Source: a bacterium (lineage in GTDB: Bacteria; UBP15; UBA6099; DSWB01). From it: a stretch of 20,200 nucleotides of DNA. Where the stretch lies: assembly GCA_020061125.1 (NCBI GenBank), contig JAGUYV010000321.1, positions 1 to 20,200 on the forward strand, read 5' to 3'. A program made the translations under genes and the position numbers. Below, one piece after another: positions 6,599 through 14,988 of this stretch; position 1 is the first letter of the stretch; the number at the start of each line of letters is the position of its first letter. Under the pieces are notes generated by a model. That model saw only the letters and a list, made by a program, of their open reading frames with translations, searched no databases and was not told the DNA's origin.

Positions 6599-7858
6599 GT
6601 GAGACATTTCTGGATTCTGCTCATTGGACTTTCCTTGTGCTGCAGCGCGGCGCTGGCCCAGGAAGAGCCTTTCAAGGCCAAGGTCAATCTCGTGCTCGAA
6701 GACGGCTCGGTCATGCTTTATTCCGGAGCTAAAAAGGGCGTAAAAACCGGCGACGAATTCGAGCTTCAGCGCAATGGCGTAAAAGTCGGCGTCATCAAAG
6801 TCACGAAAACAACGGATTTGGCCGCATACGCCAAAATGGTGTCCGGCGACGCCAAGCCCATGGATGTGGCCGTGCGCGTGGCCGCGGGCAAGCCCGAAAA
6901 AGCCCCGCCCGAGGAAAAGGCCGAAAAAGAACCGCCCAAGGAAAAACCCAAGAAGGATAAGGACAAGGAAGAGGATAAAGATTCCAAGGCCAAGAAAAAG
7001 GAAAAGGAAGACAAGCCGCCCAAGGAAGACAAGCCCAAGGAAGAAGACAAAGCCAAGGCCAAGCCCGTGGAGCCGCCCAAGCCCGACAAGGGTGAGGAGC
7101 CTGCGGCGCTGCCGCCGACTGCGCTCGGCTTGAGCGGCCTCATGCTCATGCCTTCGGCCCATGTGGACGGTCTGAACAAGGGCGCCGTGGCCGTTTACCA
7201 CCACAATGCAGACGACGAATCCCTCAACTACACGGACACCATGCTCGGTTTCACCTATGGCGTGAGCAAGAATGTGGAAGTGGGCTACATGAACATGACC
7301 ACCAGCCCGGAAGCCACGGGCACGGTCACGGCCCAGGACATCAAGACCAACATCATCTCCCTCAAGTACAAATTCCACGAATCCGCGCCAGAGGGCCAGG
7401 GCCGCAACCAGCCCGCGGGCATGGATTACGATTACTCGTTCGGGCTGCAGTACTTCAGCATGTCCCTGCCCGATTCCATCGCCATGGGCGACAGCATCAA
7501 GGCCACGCGCTTTTTCCTGGCCGCCTCCGGCGCCATGCAGCAGGGCACGCTGCATGTGGCCCTGTACACCCAGGGCGGCAGCCTGTTCGATGATGTCATC
7601 GGCGATTCCTATGACGGCTTCGGATACCAGGCCGGGTTCGAGTATCCCATCGGTGCTCCGTCCGGCAAGGCCAAAGGCTCTGTCCAGGAACGGATGTCAC
7701 TGCTTCTGGAATACGACGACAAGCCCTTCTTCCTGGGCGTGCAGGAGGCGGTTTCCGTGGGCCTCCGTTACCGCCAGGAGAACTTCGCCTTCACCGTCGG
7801 CATGCTTGATGTGTCCGAGTCCGGCATTTTGAGCCTGGGAGGTTCTTACCACTTCTGA
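6599..7858 (+). CDS. Outer-membrane beta-barrel protein with FlgT-C-like domain and charged linker
   Basis: From GTG 6599 the protein has 419 residues. Residues 1-20 are a signal peptide ending AALA before Gln21. Residues 25-95 form a small beta domain (ILGSG-like pattern: VMLYSGAKKGVKTGDEFEL) that resembles the C-terminal FlgT/ligand-type fold. Residues 98-168 are almost only Lys, Glu, Asp and Pro. Residues 175-419 show alternating beta strands and end GGSYHF, the Phe-terminal signal recognised by the outer-membrane assembly machinery. I infer a barrel in the outer membrane with a periplasmic domain on a long charged tether. The frame is open further upstream to 6395 inside the preceding gene, but those residues do not look coding. 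The TTG at 6587 is an alternative start. The function is unknown. Confidence 0.75.
   Translation: MRHFWILLIGLSLCCSAALAQEEPFKAKVNLVLEDGSVMLYSGAKKGVKTGDEFELQRNGVKVGVIKVTKTTDLAAYAKMVSGDAKPMDVAVRVAAGKPEKAPPEEKAEKEPPKEKPKKDKDKEEDKDSKAKKKEKEDKPPKEDKPKEEDKAKAKPVEPPKPDKGEEPAALPPTALGLSGLMLMPSAHVDGLNKGAVAVYHHNADDESLNYTDTMLGFTYGVSKNVEVGYMNMTTSPEATGTVTAQDIKTNIISLKYKFHESAPEGQGRNQPAGMDYDYSFGLQYFSMSLPDSIAMGDSIKATRFFLAASGAMQQGTLHVALYTQGGSLFDDVIGDSYDGFGYQAGFEYPIGAPSGKAKGSVQERMSLLLEYDDKPFFLGVQEAVSVGLRYRQENFAFTVGMLDVSESGILSLGGSYHF
6890..7102 (+). repeat. Low-complexity Lys/Glu/Pro-coding tract
   Basis: About 71 codons are nearly all Lys (AAG/AAA), Glu, Asp and Pro, with recurring units such as KPKEED and PPKEDKP. 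The purine-rich repeats (aag/gaa) also leave other frames open. Unit number may vary between strains through slippage. Confidence 0.8.
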
Positions 7859-7859
7859 T

Positions 7860-9005
7860 ATGAAAACACGGATCCCCAAAACCCTGGCGCTCGTTTTCGC
7901 AACCGCACTGGCGTGCGCGGTGTTAATTCCCGGCACCGCACGCGCCGCGATTTTTGAACCCGGCCGCATCACCGCCGAAGCCGAACAATATACCATAGAC
8001 GATCACAACGATATTTTCCGCCTGTCCCTGACCCCGGTGCTGGTGCACGGCAATCTCACCGCGGCCATCGGCGTGCACATGATGATTGACCCGGATTTCC
8101 GCCTGTACGACAACGGCAACGACTTCCTGGTGCTCGAACAGCTCGTGTGGAACCGCGACAGGCTCAAAATCGAATACGGCGACATCGAGGGCCTCACCCT
8201 GGGCCGCGGTTTCGTAGTCAACAATTACTACTCGAACACCGTGAACAATGTGCCCGACAACGAGACCAAGGGCATCCGCTTCGACACCTGGAGCGACCGC
8301 TCGAACATCACGCTGTTCAGCACATTGAGCCACCTGTCCGGAGGCCGCGCCGAGCGCCGCATGGGCGATGTGGCCCTGGGCACCACATTCGCCGTGGACA
8401 GCGATCCCGATGTGGAAATCATGGGCCTGGACGCCAAGGTCAACATCATCCCGAATTCGTGGACCGTGTACGGCGAATACGCGGAGATCGTGGACGCCGG
8501 CAACGGAGTCACCGTGGGAACCGCGGTTACGCCCCTGCCCAAAGCGCTGGACCTCACCCTGGTGGGCGAGTGGCGCAAGTTCGACGCGGATTTTCAGCCC
8601 GGCCTCATTGATTCCCACTACGAAGCCAAGGGCGCAACGCCCGCCGTGAGCGCCACCAACCCCGCAGGCAAGGTCGAGGGATTCTATCTTGCCGCGGATT
8701 ACTATGTCAGCAACAAGAACAATCTCAAGATTTTCTATGAAGATTACGAAAACGCGCGTGCCCGCGCCGGACTCATCGCCTCCGCCGCCCTGGCGGACCG
8801 CGTGGCCCTGCACGCGTTTTACGCACAGGAAAATTTCGTGCCCAGCGGCAACCTTCGCCGCGAGGACTCCGTGATCCTGGCGGACCTCACCGTGGCGCTC
8901 ACCCAGCATCTGGATCTGCTGTTCGATTACTACCGCGCGTTCGACGACCAGCGCCAGCCCCTGGAGAGCTTCGGCACCCGCATCAAATTCCACCTCAAGC
9001 GCTGA
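7860..9005 (+). CDS. Predicted outer-membrane beta-barrel protein of unknown function
   Basis: The 381-residue protein has a clear signal peptide (MKTRIPKTLALVFATALACA, cleavage likely after ARA near residue 29). The rest is a series of amphipathic beta strands with aromatic residues and Asn/Asp turns (LVLEQLVWNRDRLKIEYGDI, FYLAADYYVSNKNNLKIFYE, HLDLLFDYYRAF), as in porins or DUF6029-type barrels. It ends KFHLKR rather than in Phe. It starts one base after the stop of the preceding barrel gene, with its only good AGGAG-like site 17 bases upstream, so it is translationally coupled. It probably works with that protein. It converges on the kinase gene. Confidence 0.7.
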   Translation: MKTRIPKTLALVFATALACAVLIPGTARAAIFEPGRITAEAEQYTIDDHNDIFRLSLTPVLVHGNLTAAIGVHMMIDPDFRLYDNGNDFLVLEQLVWNRDRLKIEYGDIEGLTLGRGFVVNNYYSNTVNNVPDNETKGIRFDTWSDRSNITLFSTLSHLSGGRAERRMGDVALGTTFAVDSDPDVEIMGLDAKVNIIPNSWTVYGEYAEIVDAGNGVTVGTAVTPLPKALDLTLVGEWRKFDADFQPGLIDSHYEAKGATPAVSATNPAGKVEGFYLAADYYVSNKNNLKIFYEDYENARARAGLIASAALADRVALHAFYAQENFVPSGNLRREDSVILADLTVALTQHLDLLFDYYRAFDDQRQPLESFGTRIKFHLKR

Positions 9006-9020
9006 CCGGGATCTATTGCG

Positions 9021-12000
9021 TCACATCTGATCGAGAAGTTTTCTGATCGCTCCGCACAGCGCGCCGATCTCGAACGGTTTCTGAACGAAGGCTCGGTTGT
9101 CCTCTTTGAGCAGATTCGCGGCCACGCCTTCGGAACTGAAGCCGGATGAAAACACAATTTTGACCTCGGGGTTCAACTCCTTGAGCCGGGCGCTGACCTG
9201 CGCGCCGTCCATGTCCGGCATCATGAGATCCAGCACCACGGCCGCAATGTCCCGCCCCTGTTCTTCATAAATTTCCACGGCCTGCGCGCCGCCGGGCGCG
9301 AGAATGGGTTTGTATCCGTTGCGGGACAAAATTTTGCCGGCAAGAGTCAGAAGCGCCTGCTCGTCGTCCACCACGAGAATGGTCTCTGTTCCGGCCAGGG
9401 GCGCGGCGGCGCGGCTGGCCGCGGCGCTCGCGGCGGGGGTTTCTCCGGCTGGCAGATATATCTTGACGCTGGTGCCTTTGCCGGGTTCGCTGTACAGGTG
9501 CAGGTGCCCGTTGTGCGAGTGAACGATGCCCAGGGTCACGGACAGGCCCAGGCCTGTGCCCTTGCCGATCCCCTTGGTGGTGAAAAACGGCTCGGTGATG
9601 CGCGACAAAGTGTCCGGCGGCATGCCGATGCCGCTGTCCTCGATCTCGATGAGGCAGTACGCGCCCTGCATGGGTTTTCCGCATTGATAGCAATCGAAAT
9701 CCGAGCATTGGGCCGAATTGACCCTGATGTCGAGCCTGCCGCCCGCGGGCATGGCGTCCACGGCGTTGTTGCACACATTGACCAGCGCCTGCTCGATCTG
9801 GTTGGCATCGCAGTTGATCACAATACCGTCCGGCGACGACACGGTTATTACGATGTTTTTGGGTACGGTCCGCTTGAGAATACCGTGCAGTTCGCCGATG
9901 ATTTTCGCCGCGTCCACGCCTTTGACATTTATCCGGTCCCTGCGCGCGAAAGTGAGCAGCTTCATGGTCAAATCACGCGAGCGCAGCGCCGCCTCCCTGA
10001 TGGCCTCGAATTCTTCCTCGGCCGGGGAGTTTTCGCCGACTTCCTGCCGTGCAATCTCGGCCGCGGACATGATCACGCCCAGCATGTTGTTGAAATCGTG
10101 CGCCATGCCCCCGGCCAGGTGTCCGATGGCTTCCATTTTCTGGGACTGGAACAACTGGGCCTGAAGCCGCTGCCGTTCAGTTTCCGCATTTATGCGATCA
10201 GTGACATCGCGCGCCGCTGCGTAGATGGTTTTGCCGATGGGCCTGGAGCGCCACTCTATCCAGCGGTATGTGCCGTCTTTGTGCCGGTACCTGTTTTCAA
10301 AACTCATGATTTCTTTCTGCGCATTCAGCCGGGACACAGCATCAAGTGTGTTCTGGACATCGTCAGGATGCACGAATTCAATGAAAGGCTTGTCCAACAT
10401 TTCCTTCACGGAATACCCGAGCACCTTTTCCCATTCCGGATTAAGGCGCAGGAATCGTCCGTCCGTGTTTGCGATGCACAGCAGGTCCAAGCTGTTGGTG
10501 AAATAGCGATCCAGCTCCTCAATCTTTTCTTGAAGAGCCAGTTCTGCTTTTTTTCTGTCCGTGATGTCCTCGATGATGCCGTCTATCCAGAGCGGGTTGC
10601 CCGCGTTGTCGTAATGCACTGTGGCGGAACAGGACACCCAGATCGGCTCGCCGTTCTTTTTCTTTAAGGGCAGCTCGCGCGCTTTGACCACGCCCGCGCT
10701 CATGAGTTCTTCCATGAATGCGGTGCGGTCGTCCGGGTTCTGGTACAGGTCCGCGACATCCATGGCCAGCAGTTCTTCCAGGCTGTCGCAGCCGTGGATT
10801 CGCGCCAGGGCCGGGTTGGCCTCGATGAACCGGCCGCGCGGGCCGGGCGTGTTGCGGTAAATGCCGATGTTGACATTCGTCACCAGACCGCGGTATCGCT
10901 CTTCGCTCTCGCGCAGCGCCCGCCCGGCGCGTTTGCGCTCGGTGATGTCCGTGCCGATGCTTAACATCGCGGGTTCCCCCGCCCAATCCGTGAGTTTCAC
11001 GAAGACTTCGAGCGGGAACGAGGAGCCGTCCTTGCGGAAGTGTTCCACTTCAAACGACGCTTCGCCGTATTCGCTGATGAGCCGCATGCGATCTTCAATA
11101 AGCTGCTGGCTTTGCGGCACATCCACCTCATGCAGGGTCAGTCCCATGAATTCATCTTTGGCATAGCCGTGAAGCTCGAAAGTTTTTCGGTTTGCGTACA
11201 GGAATTGCCCCTTGAAATCATGCACGGTGATGCTTCCCGGCGCGTTGTCCAGGATCTCGGCCATGAGCCGCAGCGTCTGCTCCGAGCGCCTGCGTTCAGT
11301 GATTTCCTGAAGCACGCAATGCGTCTGTTTGAAAGAGCCGTCTTTGTTGCGCCCGATTTTCCCGTCGAAGGTCACAAGAATCGCGGAGCCGTCCTTGCGG
11401 ATCATTTCGAATTCCACGCCCAGAACGAAGCCCAGGGCCTTGAATTTCGGAAAGTTCTCGCGAAACACTTTCTGGAAATCCGGGTGGATGAACTCGGAGA
11501 AGTTGCGGCCCATGACCTCTTCTTTTGAATATCCTAGGATGCGGCACCAGGTGTCGTTGAGTTCCATGAAATTGCCCTGCTCGTCCAGGGATTGATACCC
11601 GAGGGGGGCGTTCTCAAAAAGGTCGCGGAACCGCTCCTGGCTCTGCCTCAACTCCGCTTCCAGTTGTTTGTACGGGGTGATGTCCCTGACTGTGCCGATC
11701 ACGCCCATGATGTGGCCGCGTTCATCCAGCAGGGGAGAGCAGGTGTCGGATACCCAAAGCCTGTTGCCGGTTCTGGTGTCCGTGTATTCGTAATCAATTG
11801 TGATGGGCGGCGCGCCGTTCAGAACCTGTTCTATGGCGTCCAGAATCCCGGTTTCCTTCAGATGCGGGAACAGTTCGCGCGCATCTCCGCCCAGCACTTC
11901 TTCGGCGGTTCTCCCGCTCAACCGCTCCATGACCGGGTTCCACACCAGATACCGCAGGTCCCGGCCGTAGACCAGAATGCCGTCCTGCACATTGCTGATG

Positions 12001-12077
12001 ATCTGCCGCAGTACGGGGTCCGCATGGAGGCCTGTACCAACATGGCCCGGTTCTGTTCCTTCAGGGGTGTTGCGCAT
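9021..12077 (-). CDS. Hybrid sensor histidine kinase with five PAS domains and a receiver
   Basis: A 1018-residue signalling protein without transmembrane segments, so it senses inside the cell. Five PAS domains, each ending in an RDIT/DITERK-type linker, lie at about residues 22-135, 145-262, 272-382, 392-507 and 520-628. Then comes the dimerisation/phosphoacceptor helix [13 protein letters not shown] with His660, and the ATPase domain with N-box ([14 protein letters not shown]), DSGIGMP (814-820) and GTGLGLS (840-846). The C-terminal receiver (898-1016) has Asp904/905, phosphoacceptor Asp950, Ser977/978 and Lys1000. Four Cys (791, 796, 799, 808) cluster inside the ATPase domain. GGAG lies 8 bases before the ATG. 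No output regulator adjoins it, so the receiver probably passes phosphate to a distant partner. Confidence 0.95.
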   Translation of the reverse strand: MRNTPEGTEPGHVGTGLHADPVLRQIISNVQDGILVYGRDLRYLVWNPVMERLSGRTAEEVLGGDARELFPHLKETGILDAIEQVLNGAPPITIDYEYTDTRTGNRLWVSDTCSPLLDERGHIMGVIGTVRDITPYKQLEAELRQSQERFRDLFENAPLGYQSLDEQGNFMELNDTWCRILGYSKEEVMGRNFSEFIHPDFQKVFRENFPKFKALGFVLGVEFEMIRKDGSAILVTFDGKIGRNKDGSFKQTHCVLQEITERRRSEQTLRLMAEILDNAPGSITVHDFKGQFLYANRKTFELHGYAKDEFMGLTLHEVDVPQSQQLIEDRMRLISEYGEASFEVEHFRKDGSSFPLEVFVKLTDWAGEPAMLSIGTDITERKRAGRALRESEERYRGLVTNVNIGIYRNTPGPRGRFIEANPALARIHGCDSLEELLAMDVADLYQNPDDRTAFMEELMSAGVVKARELPLKKKNGEPIWVSCSATVHYDNAGNPLWIDGIIEDITDRKKAELALQEKIEELDRYFTNSLDLLCIANTDGRFLRLNPEWEKVLGYSVKEMLDKPFIEFVHPDDVQNTLDAVSRLNAQKEIMSFENRYRHKDGTYRWIEWRSRPIGKTIYAAARDVTDRINAETERQRLQAQLFQSQKMEAIGHLAGGMAHDFNNMLGVIMSAAEIARQEVGENSPAEEEFEAIREAALRSRDLTMKLLTFARRDRINVKGVDAAKIIGELHGILKRTVPKNIVITVSSPDGIVINCDANQIEQALVNVCNNAVDAMPAGGRLDIRVNSAQCSDFDCYQCGKPMQGAYCLIEIEDSGIGMPPDTLSRITEPFFTTKGIGKGTGLGLSVTLGIVHSHNGHLHLYSEPGKGTSVKIYLPAGETPAASAAASRAAAPLAGTETILVVDDEQALLTLAGKILSRNGYKPILAPGGAQAVEIYEEQGRDIAAVVLDLMMPDMDGAQVSARLKELNPEVKIVFSSGFSSEGVAANLLKEDNRAFVQKPFEIGALCGAIRKLLDQM

Positions 12078-12119
12078 TGGGGGCGCTCCGGTTCGATGCG
12101 TGACAGAATTCTTGTATAT

Positions 12120-12147
12120 ATTATGTCATAGTGTCGCCACAATTCAA
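12120..12147 (-). promoter_or_regulatory. Promoter of the hybrid kinase gene
   Basis: On the minus strand TTGAAT (12147-12142, 4/6), a 16-base spacer and CATAAT (12125-12120, 5/6) lie 43 bp upstream of the kinase ATG in an AT-rich stretch. The rest of the 157-bp gap to the small upstream gene shows nothing I recognise. Confidence 0.55.
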
Positions 12148-12234
12148 CAATAGGGCCAAAAAAGCCAATTGCCATGAGCTATGGCCGATGTATAAAAGGT
12201 ACTGAAATTTGACGATGTGTGAGCTTTGAAGGAA

Positions 12235-12531
12235 TCAGTCGCGCTTGACGATGACCCGGTAGCCGTCCTTGAGTTCGTACACCCATTCCGGGAATTCGTC
12301 GGACTCGAAAAACACCTCGAAGAAATCCGCGACAAAGTGCTCGCCGCGCATTTCCTCCACGGGATCCGAGTCTTTGCGCACTTCGAGATTGAGCGGGCGG
12401 GTCCAGTCCTCGAAGGTCATTTCGGGCCGCTTGTTGCGCTCTTCAAACAGGGCGCGCTCGCCGGATTCCTCGATGACCTGCTCGAACCGGTTGCCGCCTT
12501 CCAGGGATTCCACGATAACTTTGAGCGCCAT
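12235..12531 (-). CDS. Small acidic protein of unknown function
   Basis: A 98-residue protein, MALKVIVESLEGGNRFEQVI and onwards, rich in Glu and Asp, with no signal peptide or membrane segment. It has a beta strand, a helix-forming FEERNK segment, EDWTRPL, and a C-terminal pair of strands with FPEWVYELKDGYRVIVKRD. I do not recognise a family. An AAAGGA site lies 12 bases upstream of the ATG, a little far. It has its own promoter candidate with a GC-rich hairpin in the leader. It lies on the same strand as the kinase, 157 bp upstream, and might share its function. It is more likely real than the longer open frames that overlap it, since it has a normal small-protein composition. Confidence 0.6.
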   Translation of the reverse strand: MALKVIVESLEGGNRFEQVIEESGERALFEERNKRPEMTFEDWTRPLNLEVRKDSDPVEEMRGEHFVADFFEVFFESDEFPEWVYELKDGYRVIVKRD

Positions 12532-12563
12532 GTTCCGTTGCGTCCTTTCATGGGCCAGGCCCG

Positions 12564-12593
12564 CGCGCCGGGGCTGGGCCGCGGCGCGTTTTT
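12564..12593 (+). terminator. Terminator-like hairpin pointing along the plus strand
   Basis: CGCGCCG and CGGCGCG (7 bp, 11-base loop) are followed by five T on the plus strand. No plus-strand gene lies upstream that it could end. On the minus strand it lies in the leader of the small acidic gene. It might block antisense transcripts or act as a leader structure. Confidence 0.35.
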
Positions 12594-12601
12594 AATTGTA
12601 C

Positions 12602-12631
12602 ATTATCAACTTTACGGCGATCCCCCTGCAA
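12602..12631 (-). promoter_or_regulatory. Possible promoter of the small acidic gene
   Basis: Minus-strand TTGCAG (12631-12626, 4/6), 18-base spacer and GATAAT (12607-12602, 5/6), located 71 bp upstream of the ATG at 12531. It is back to back with the dipeptidase promoter. Confidence 0.4.
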
Positions 12632-12667
12632 TTTCAATACCGCGCCCCGATTTGCGCCGTGGCGCGC

Positions 12668-12696
12668 TTGATATCCCCGGGCCGCGGCGCGATAAT
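12668..12696 (+). promoter_or_regulatory. sigma70-type promoter of the dipeptidase gene
   Basis: TTGATA (12668-12673, 4/6), a 17-base spacer and GATAAT (12691-12696, 5/6). The predicted start near 12703 leaves a leader of about 38 bases that contains the GGAG site at 12728-12731. Confidence 0.65.
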
Positions 12697-12740
12697 TAGG
12701 CAGCATCCGCCGCAGCCGCGGACCCGTGGAGACAGCGCCC

Positions 12741-13781
12741 ATGCCCCTTTACGACTGGAAACTCAAGTTCAAGCCGCAGATTCCCGAGGATGTTCTGGCC
12801 CTGCACCGAGCATGCGACATTGTGGATTTGCATATAGATACATTCATGATCATGAAGGTGCGCGGCATTGACATCACCCGGCGGGGCAAACCCGTCACAT
12901 TCATGAACATGGCGCGCCACGCCGTGGATGTGCCGCGGCTGCGCGAGGGCGGCGTGAACGCTCCGTGCTGGGGCGTGGTGGTGTTCCCGTTCCGCAGGTC
13001 CGGGTTCTTCAACCAGGCCATGAAATATCTGGATCTGGTGCACCGGTGGCACGAGGAGCACGGGGACCTCATGACCCTGTGCACGACGGCCGCGCAGTTG
13101 CGCGAAACCCTGGCCGCGGGCGGCATCGGTGGCATCCTGGGCCTCGAGGGCGCGCACCCGCTCATGGGCGACATCGGGAATCTCGAAACACTGGTCAATC
13201 GCGGCATCCGCTATCTCACCCTCACGCATTTCACCAGCAACGAGGCCGCCATCTGCGCCACGGACCCCAGCCCGCGCTTCACGGGCCTGTCGGATTTCGG
13301 CCGCGAGGTCGTGGAATACTGCGACGAGCACAATGTGCTGGTGGATCTGGCGCATGTGAGCGAGCCGTCGTTTCTCGAAGCCGCGGCGCATACGCGCAAC
13401 CCGGTGATCGTGTCCCACACCGGCGTGCGCGGGGTCAAGGACATGTGGCGCAACATCAGCGACCAGCAGATCCGCGCCGTGGCGGACACCGGCGGCGTGA
13501 TCGGCGTAATCCTGCACTCGAATTTTCTGGGCGGAGAGCGCGTGGCGTCCGTGAGCCGGTGGGCCGACCATGTGGATCATGTGGTGAAAATCGCAGGTGT
13601 TGACCACGCGGCCATCGGCTCGGATCTGGACGGCGCCATCGTGCCCCCGCGCGAGATGCAGGACATCGCGGACATGCCCCAGCTCACCTGGGCGCTGGTC
13701 CAGCGCGGTTATTCCGAAGACGCCGTGCGCAAGATCCTCGGCGGCAACGCCCTGCGCGTGTTCGACCGCGTTCTGGTCTGA
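12741..13781 (+). CDS. Membrane-dipeptidase-type (M19) metallopeptidase
   Basis: The 346-residue protein belongs to peptidase family M19, binuclear zinc enzymes of the amidohydrolase fold that split dipeptides. The metal ligands are in place: DLHIDT (His31, Asp33), LGLEGAH (bridging Glu136), DLAHVS (His205), VSHTGVR (His226) and GSDLDG (Asp295). No signal peptide is present, so the enzyme is probably cytoplasmic, unlike the animal enzyme; substrates may be peptides from uptake or cell-wall turnover. I chose ATG 12741 because GGAG at 12728-12731 sits 9 bases upstream. The GTG at 12726 would overlap that site. It converges on cheR, with 11 bp between the stops. Confidence 0.93.
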   Translation: MPLYDWKLKFKPQIPEDVLALHRACDIVDLHIDTFMIMKVRGIDITRRGKPVTFMNMARHAVDVPRLREGGVNAPCWGVVVFPFRRSGFFNQAMKYLDLVHRWHEEHGDLMTLCTTAAQLRETLAAGGIGGILGLEGAHPLMGDIGNLETLVNRGIRYLTLTHFTSNEAAICATDPSPRFTGLSDFGREVVEYCDEHNVLVDLAHVSEPSFLEAAAHTRNPVIVSHTGVRGVKDMWRNISDQQIRAVADTGGVIGVILHSNFLGGERVASVSRWADHVDHVVKIAGVDHAAIGSDLDGAIVPPREMQDIADMPQLTWALVQRGYSEDAVRKILGGNALRVFDRVLV

Positions 13782-13792
13782 CCCGCGTTCCC

Positions 13793-14653
13793 TTATTCGC
13801 TTTTCTTGTGAATGGTTTTTCTGAAATGCTCGAACCGGTGCTTGACTCCGGTGAGGGTCTCGCTGTGTCCCACGATCAGAAACCCGTCGGGTTTGAGCGC
13901 GTCGTAAAACCGGTTCACCAGCTCCTGCTGGGTGGCCTTGTCGAAATAGATCATCACATTGCGGCACAGGATTACATCCAGGGGGTTGCGCATGGGCCAT
14001 TTGTCCATGAGATTCAGGTGCCGGAACCTGACCAGGCGCGTGAGGGCTGGCAGGGCGCGGAAACAAGCGCGGCCGCCCTGGTCCGCAGGCTCGAAATATT
14101 TGTCGCGCAACTCGGCCGGGGTGTCCTTGAACCGTTCGAGCGGGTAATCGCCGCGGCGTGCAATGTCGAGCACGCGGGTGGACACATCCGTGGCCAGGAT
14201 GAGCGCGTCGCGCCGCTCCAGATCCGGGATGGTCTCGTTCATGATCATGGCCACAGTGTAGGCCTCCTCGCCCGAGGCGCAGCCCGCGCTCCAGAGCCGC
14301 AGGCGCGCGTCCCGCGGTCCGGCCGCGTAGGGCTTGAATACGGTTTCCGTGAGAAAGTCGTAATGATCCGGCTCGCGGAAGAAGTAAGTCAGGTTCGTGG
14401 TCAGCGCGTTGATGAGGATGGTCAGTTCCTCGCCACCGTCCTGCTCCTTCACGAATTTCAGATATTGGCGGTAACTGGAGAATCCGAGGTCGCGCAGGCG
14501 CTTGCCGAGCCGGTATTGCACCAGCGGCTTTTTGTCCTTGTCGAACGACAGGCGGCACAGATCGTAAATCATGGCGCGAATCTGCTCGTACTCCGCATCC
14601 GGGAGATCCCGCAGCGTGGCGTCGGCAGGTTGCTGTTCGTTGTTCTGCTCCAT
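13793..14653 (-). CDS. cheR: CheR-type chemoreceptor glutamate methyltransferase
   Basis: A 286-residue SAM-dependent methyltransferase of the CheR family, which methylates glutamates on chemoreceptors. The N-terminal helical CheR domain is at about residues 20-80. NALTTNLTYFFRE (82-94) is the conserved link, followed by the SAM-binding WSAGCASGEEAYT (121-133), TDVS (155-158) and CRNVMIYFD (230-238). I use ATG 14653; the TTG at 14668 would add five residues, and neither start has a strong ribosome binding site. No cheA, cheB or receptor gene is nearby, so it is an isolated copy and could serve a non-motility receptor system. No promoter is clear. Confidence 0.93.
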   Translation of the reverse strand: MEQNNEQQPADATLRDLPDAEYEQIRAMIYDLCRLSFDKDKKPLVQYRLGKRLRDLGFSSYRQYLKFVKEQDGGEELTILINALTTNLTYFFREPDHYDFLTETVFKPYAAGPRDARLRLWSAGCASGEEAYTVAMIMNETIPDLERRDALILATDVSTRVLDIARRGDYPLERFKDTPAELRDKYFEPADQGGRACFRALPALTRLVRFRHLNLMDKWPMRNPLDVILCRNVMIYFDKATQQELVNRFYDALKPDGFLIVGHSETLTGVKHRFEHFRKTIHKKSE

Positions 14654-14988
14654 GCGAATCACCGGCAAACTCGATACCCATTGATTTTAACCCGCAAATC
14701 GGGCAAACGCGCGGGCATGGGGATTAAAAACCTTGCGCGTAACGGTGTGCCACCGCTGCCGCTCACGGCAGAAATCACTTTGAACCTTTTAATAAAGACC
14801 TCAATAGCACGGTGACGCACATCATGTTTCAAATGGTCTATGGGCCGGTATATCGGGAATAACTTTCGGCCAGGAGCGGAAACCGGATGCACAATTCCTC
14901 GAACGCGATGTGTGTGACTGATGTCACACCGTTTAACCCGGGGCTGGAACAGAAAGTCAAACCACGCAAACACAATGAAAGGAGCATC
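14654..14988. other. 335-bp intergenic region between cheR and the low-complexity gene
   Basis: It holds the start regions of two divergent genes. Besides the CRP-type box at 14913-14928 I see a 6-bp hairpin at 14756-14771 (CTGCCG/CGGCAG) and AT-rich stretches near 14778-14800, but no convincing -35/-10 pair for either gene and no riboswitch I recognise. Confidence 0.6.
14913..14928. promoter_or_regulatory. CRP/FNR-family operator, perfect TGTGA-N6-TCACA
   Basis: TGTGA CTGATG TCACA matches exactly the half-sites of the Escherichia coli CRP consensus. The symmetry extends one base further on each side (GTGTGAC/GTCACAC, 14912-14929). It lies 60 bp upstream of the secreted low-complexity gene and 260 bp from cheR. 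CRP-family regulators with this half-site respond to cAMP or related signals. Which one binds here is unknown, as no such gene is in the window. Confidence 0.65.

Noticed and set aside
6890-7102. Purine-rich repeats as a possible tandem-repeat element or CRISPR-like array
   Set aside because: They are codon-level low complexity in a coding frame, without spacers or exact repeat units.
6584-7555. A 323-codon minus-strand frame with long Leu/Phe/Gly stretches, resembling a membrane protein
   Set aside because: The apparent hydrophobic stretches are the reverse of the Lys/Glu codon tract (AAG/GAA read as CTT/TTC).
7923-8993. A 356-codon minus-strand frame antisense to the second barrel gene
   Set aside because: The plus frame has a signal peptide and barrel strands, the minus frame nothing comparable.
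9498-10667. A 389-codon plus-strand frame antisense to the kinase
   Set aside because: The kinase frame has full domain support; the antisense protein shows no motif or start signal.
12696-14681. A 661-codon minus-strand frame across the dipeptidase and cheR genes
   Set aside because: It covers two clear genes in other frames and shows only low-complexity His/Arg/Ala composition.
14680-14790. GGGCAAACG and nearby hairpins that recall a c-di-GMP riboswitch
   Set aside because: The other conserved blocks of that riboswitch are absent.
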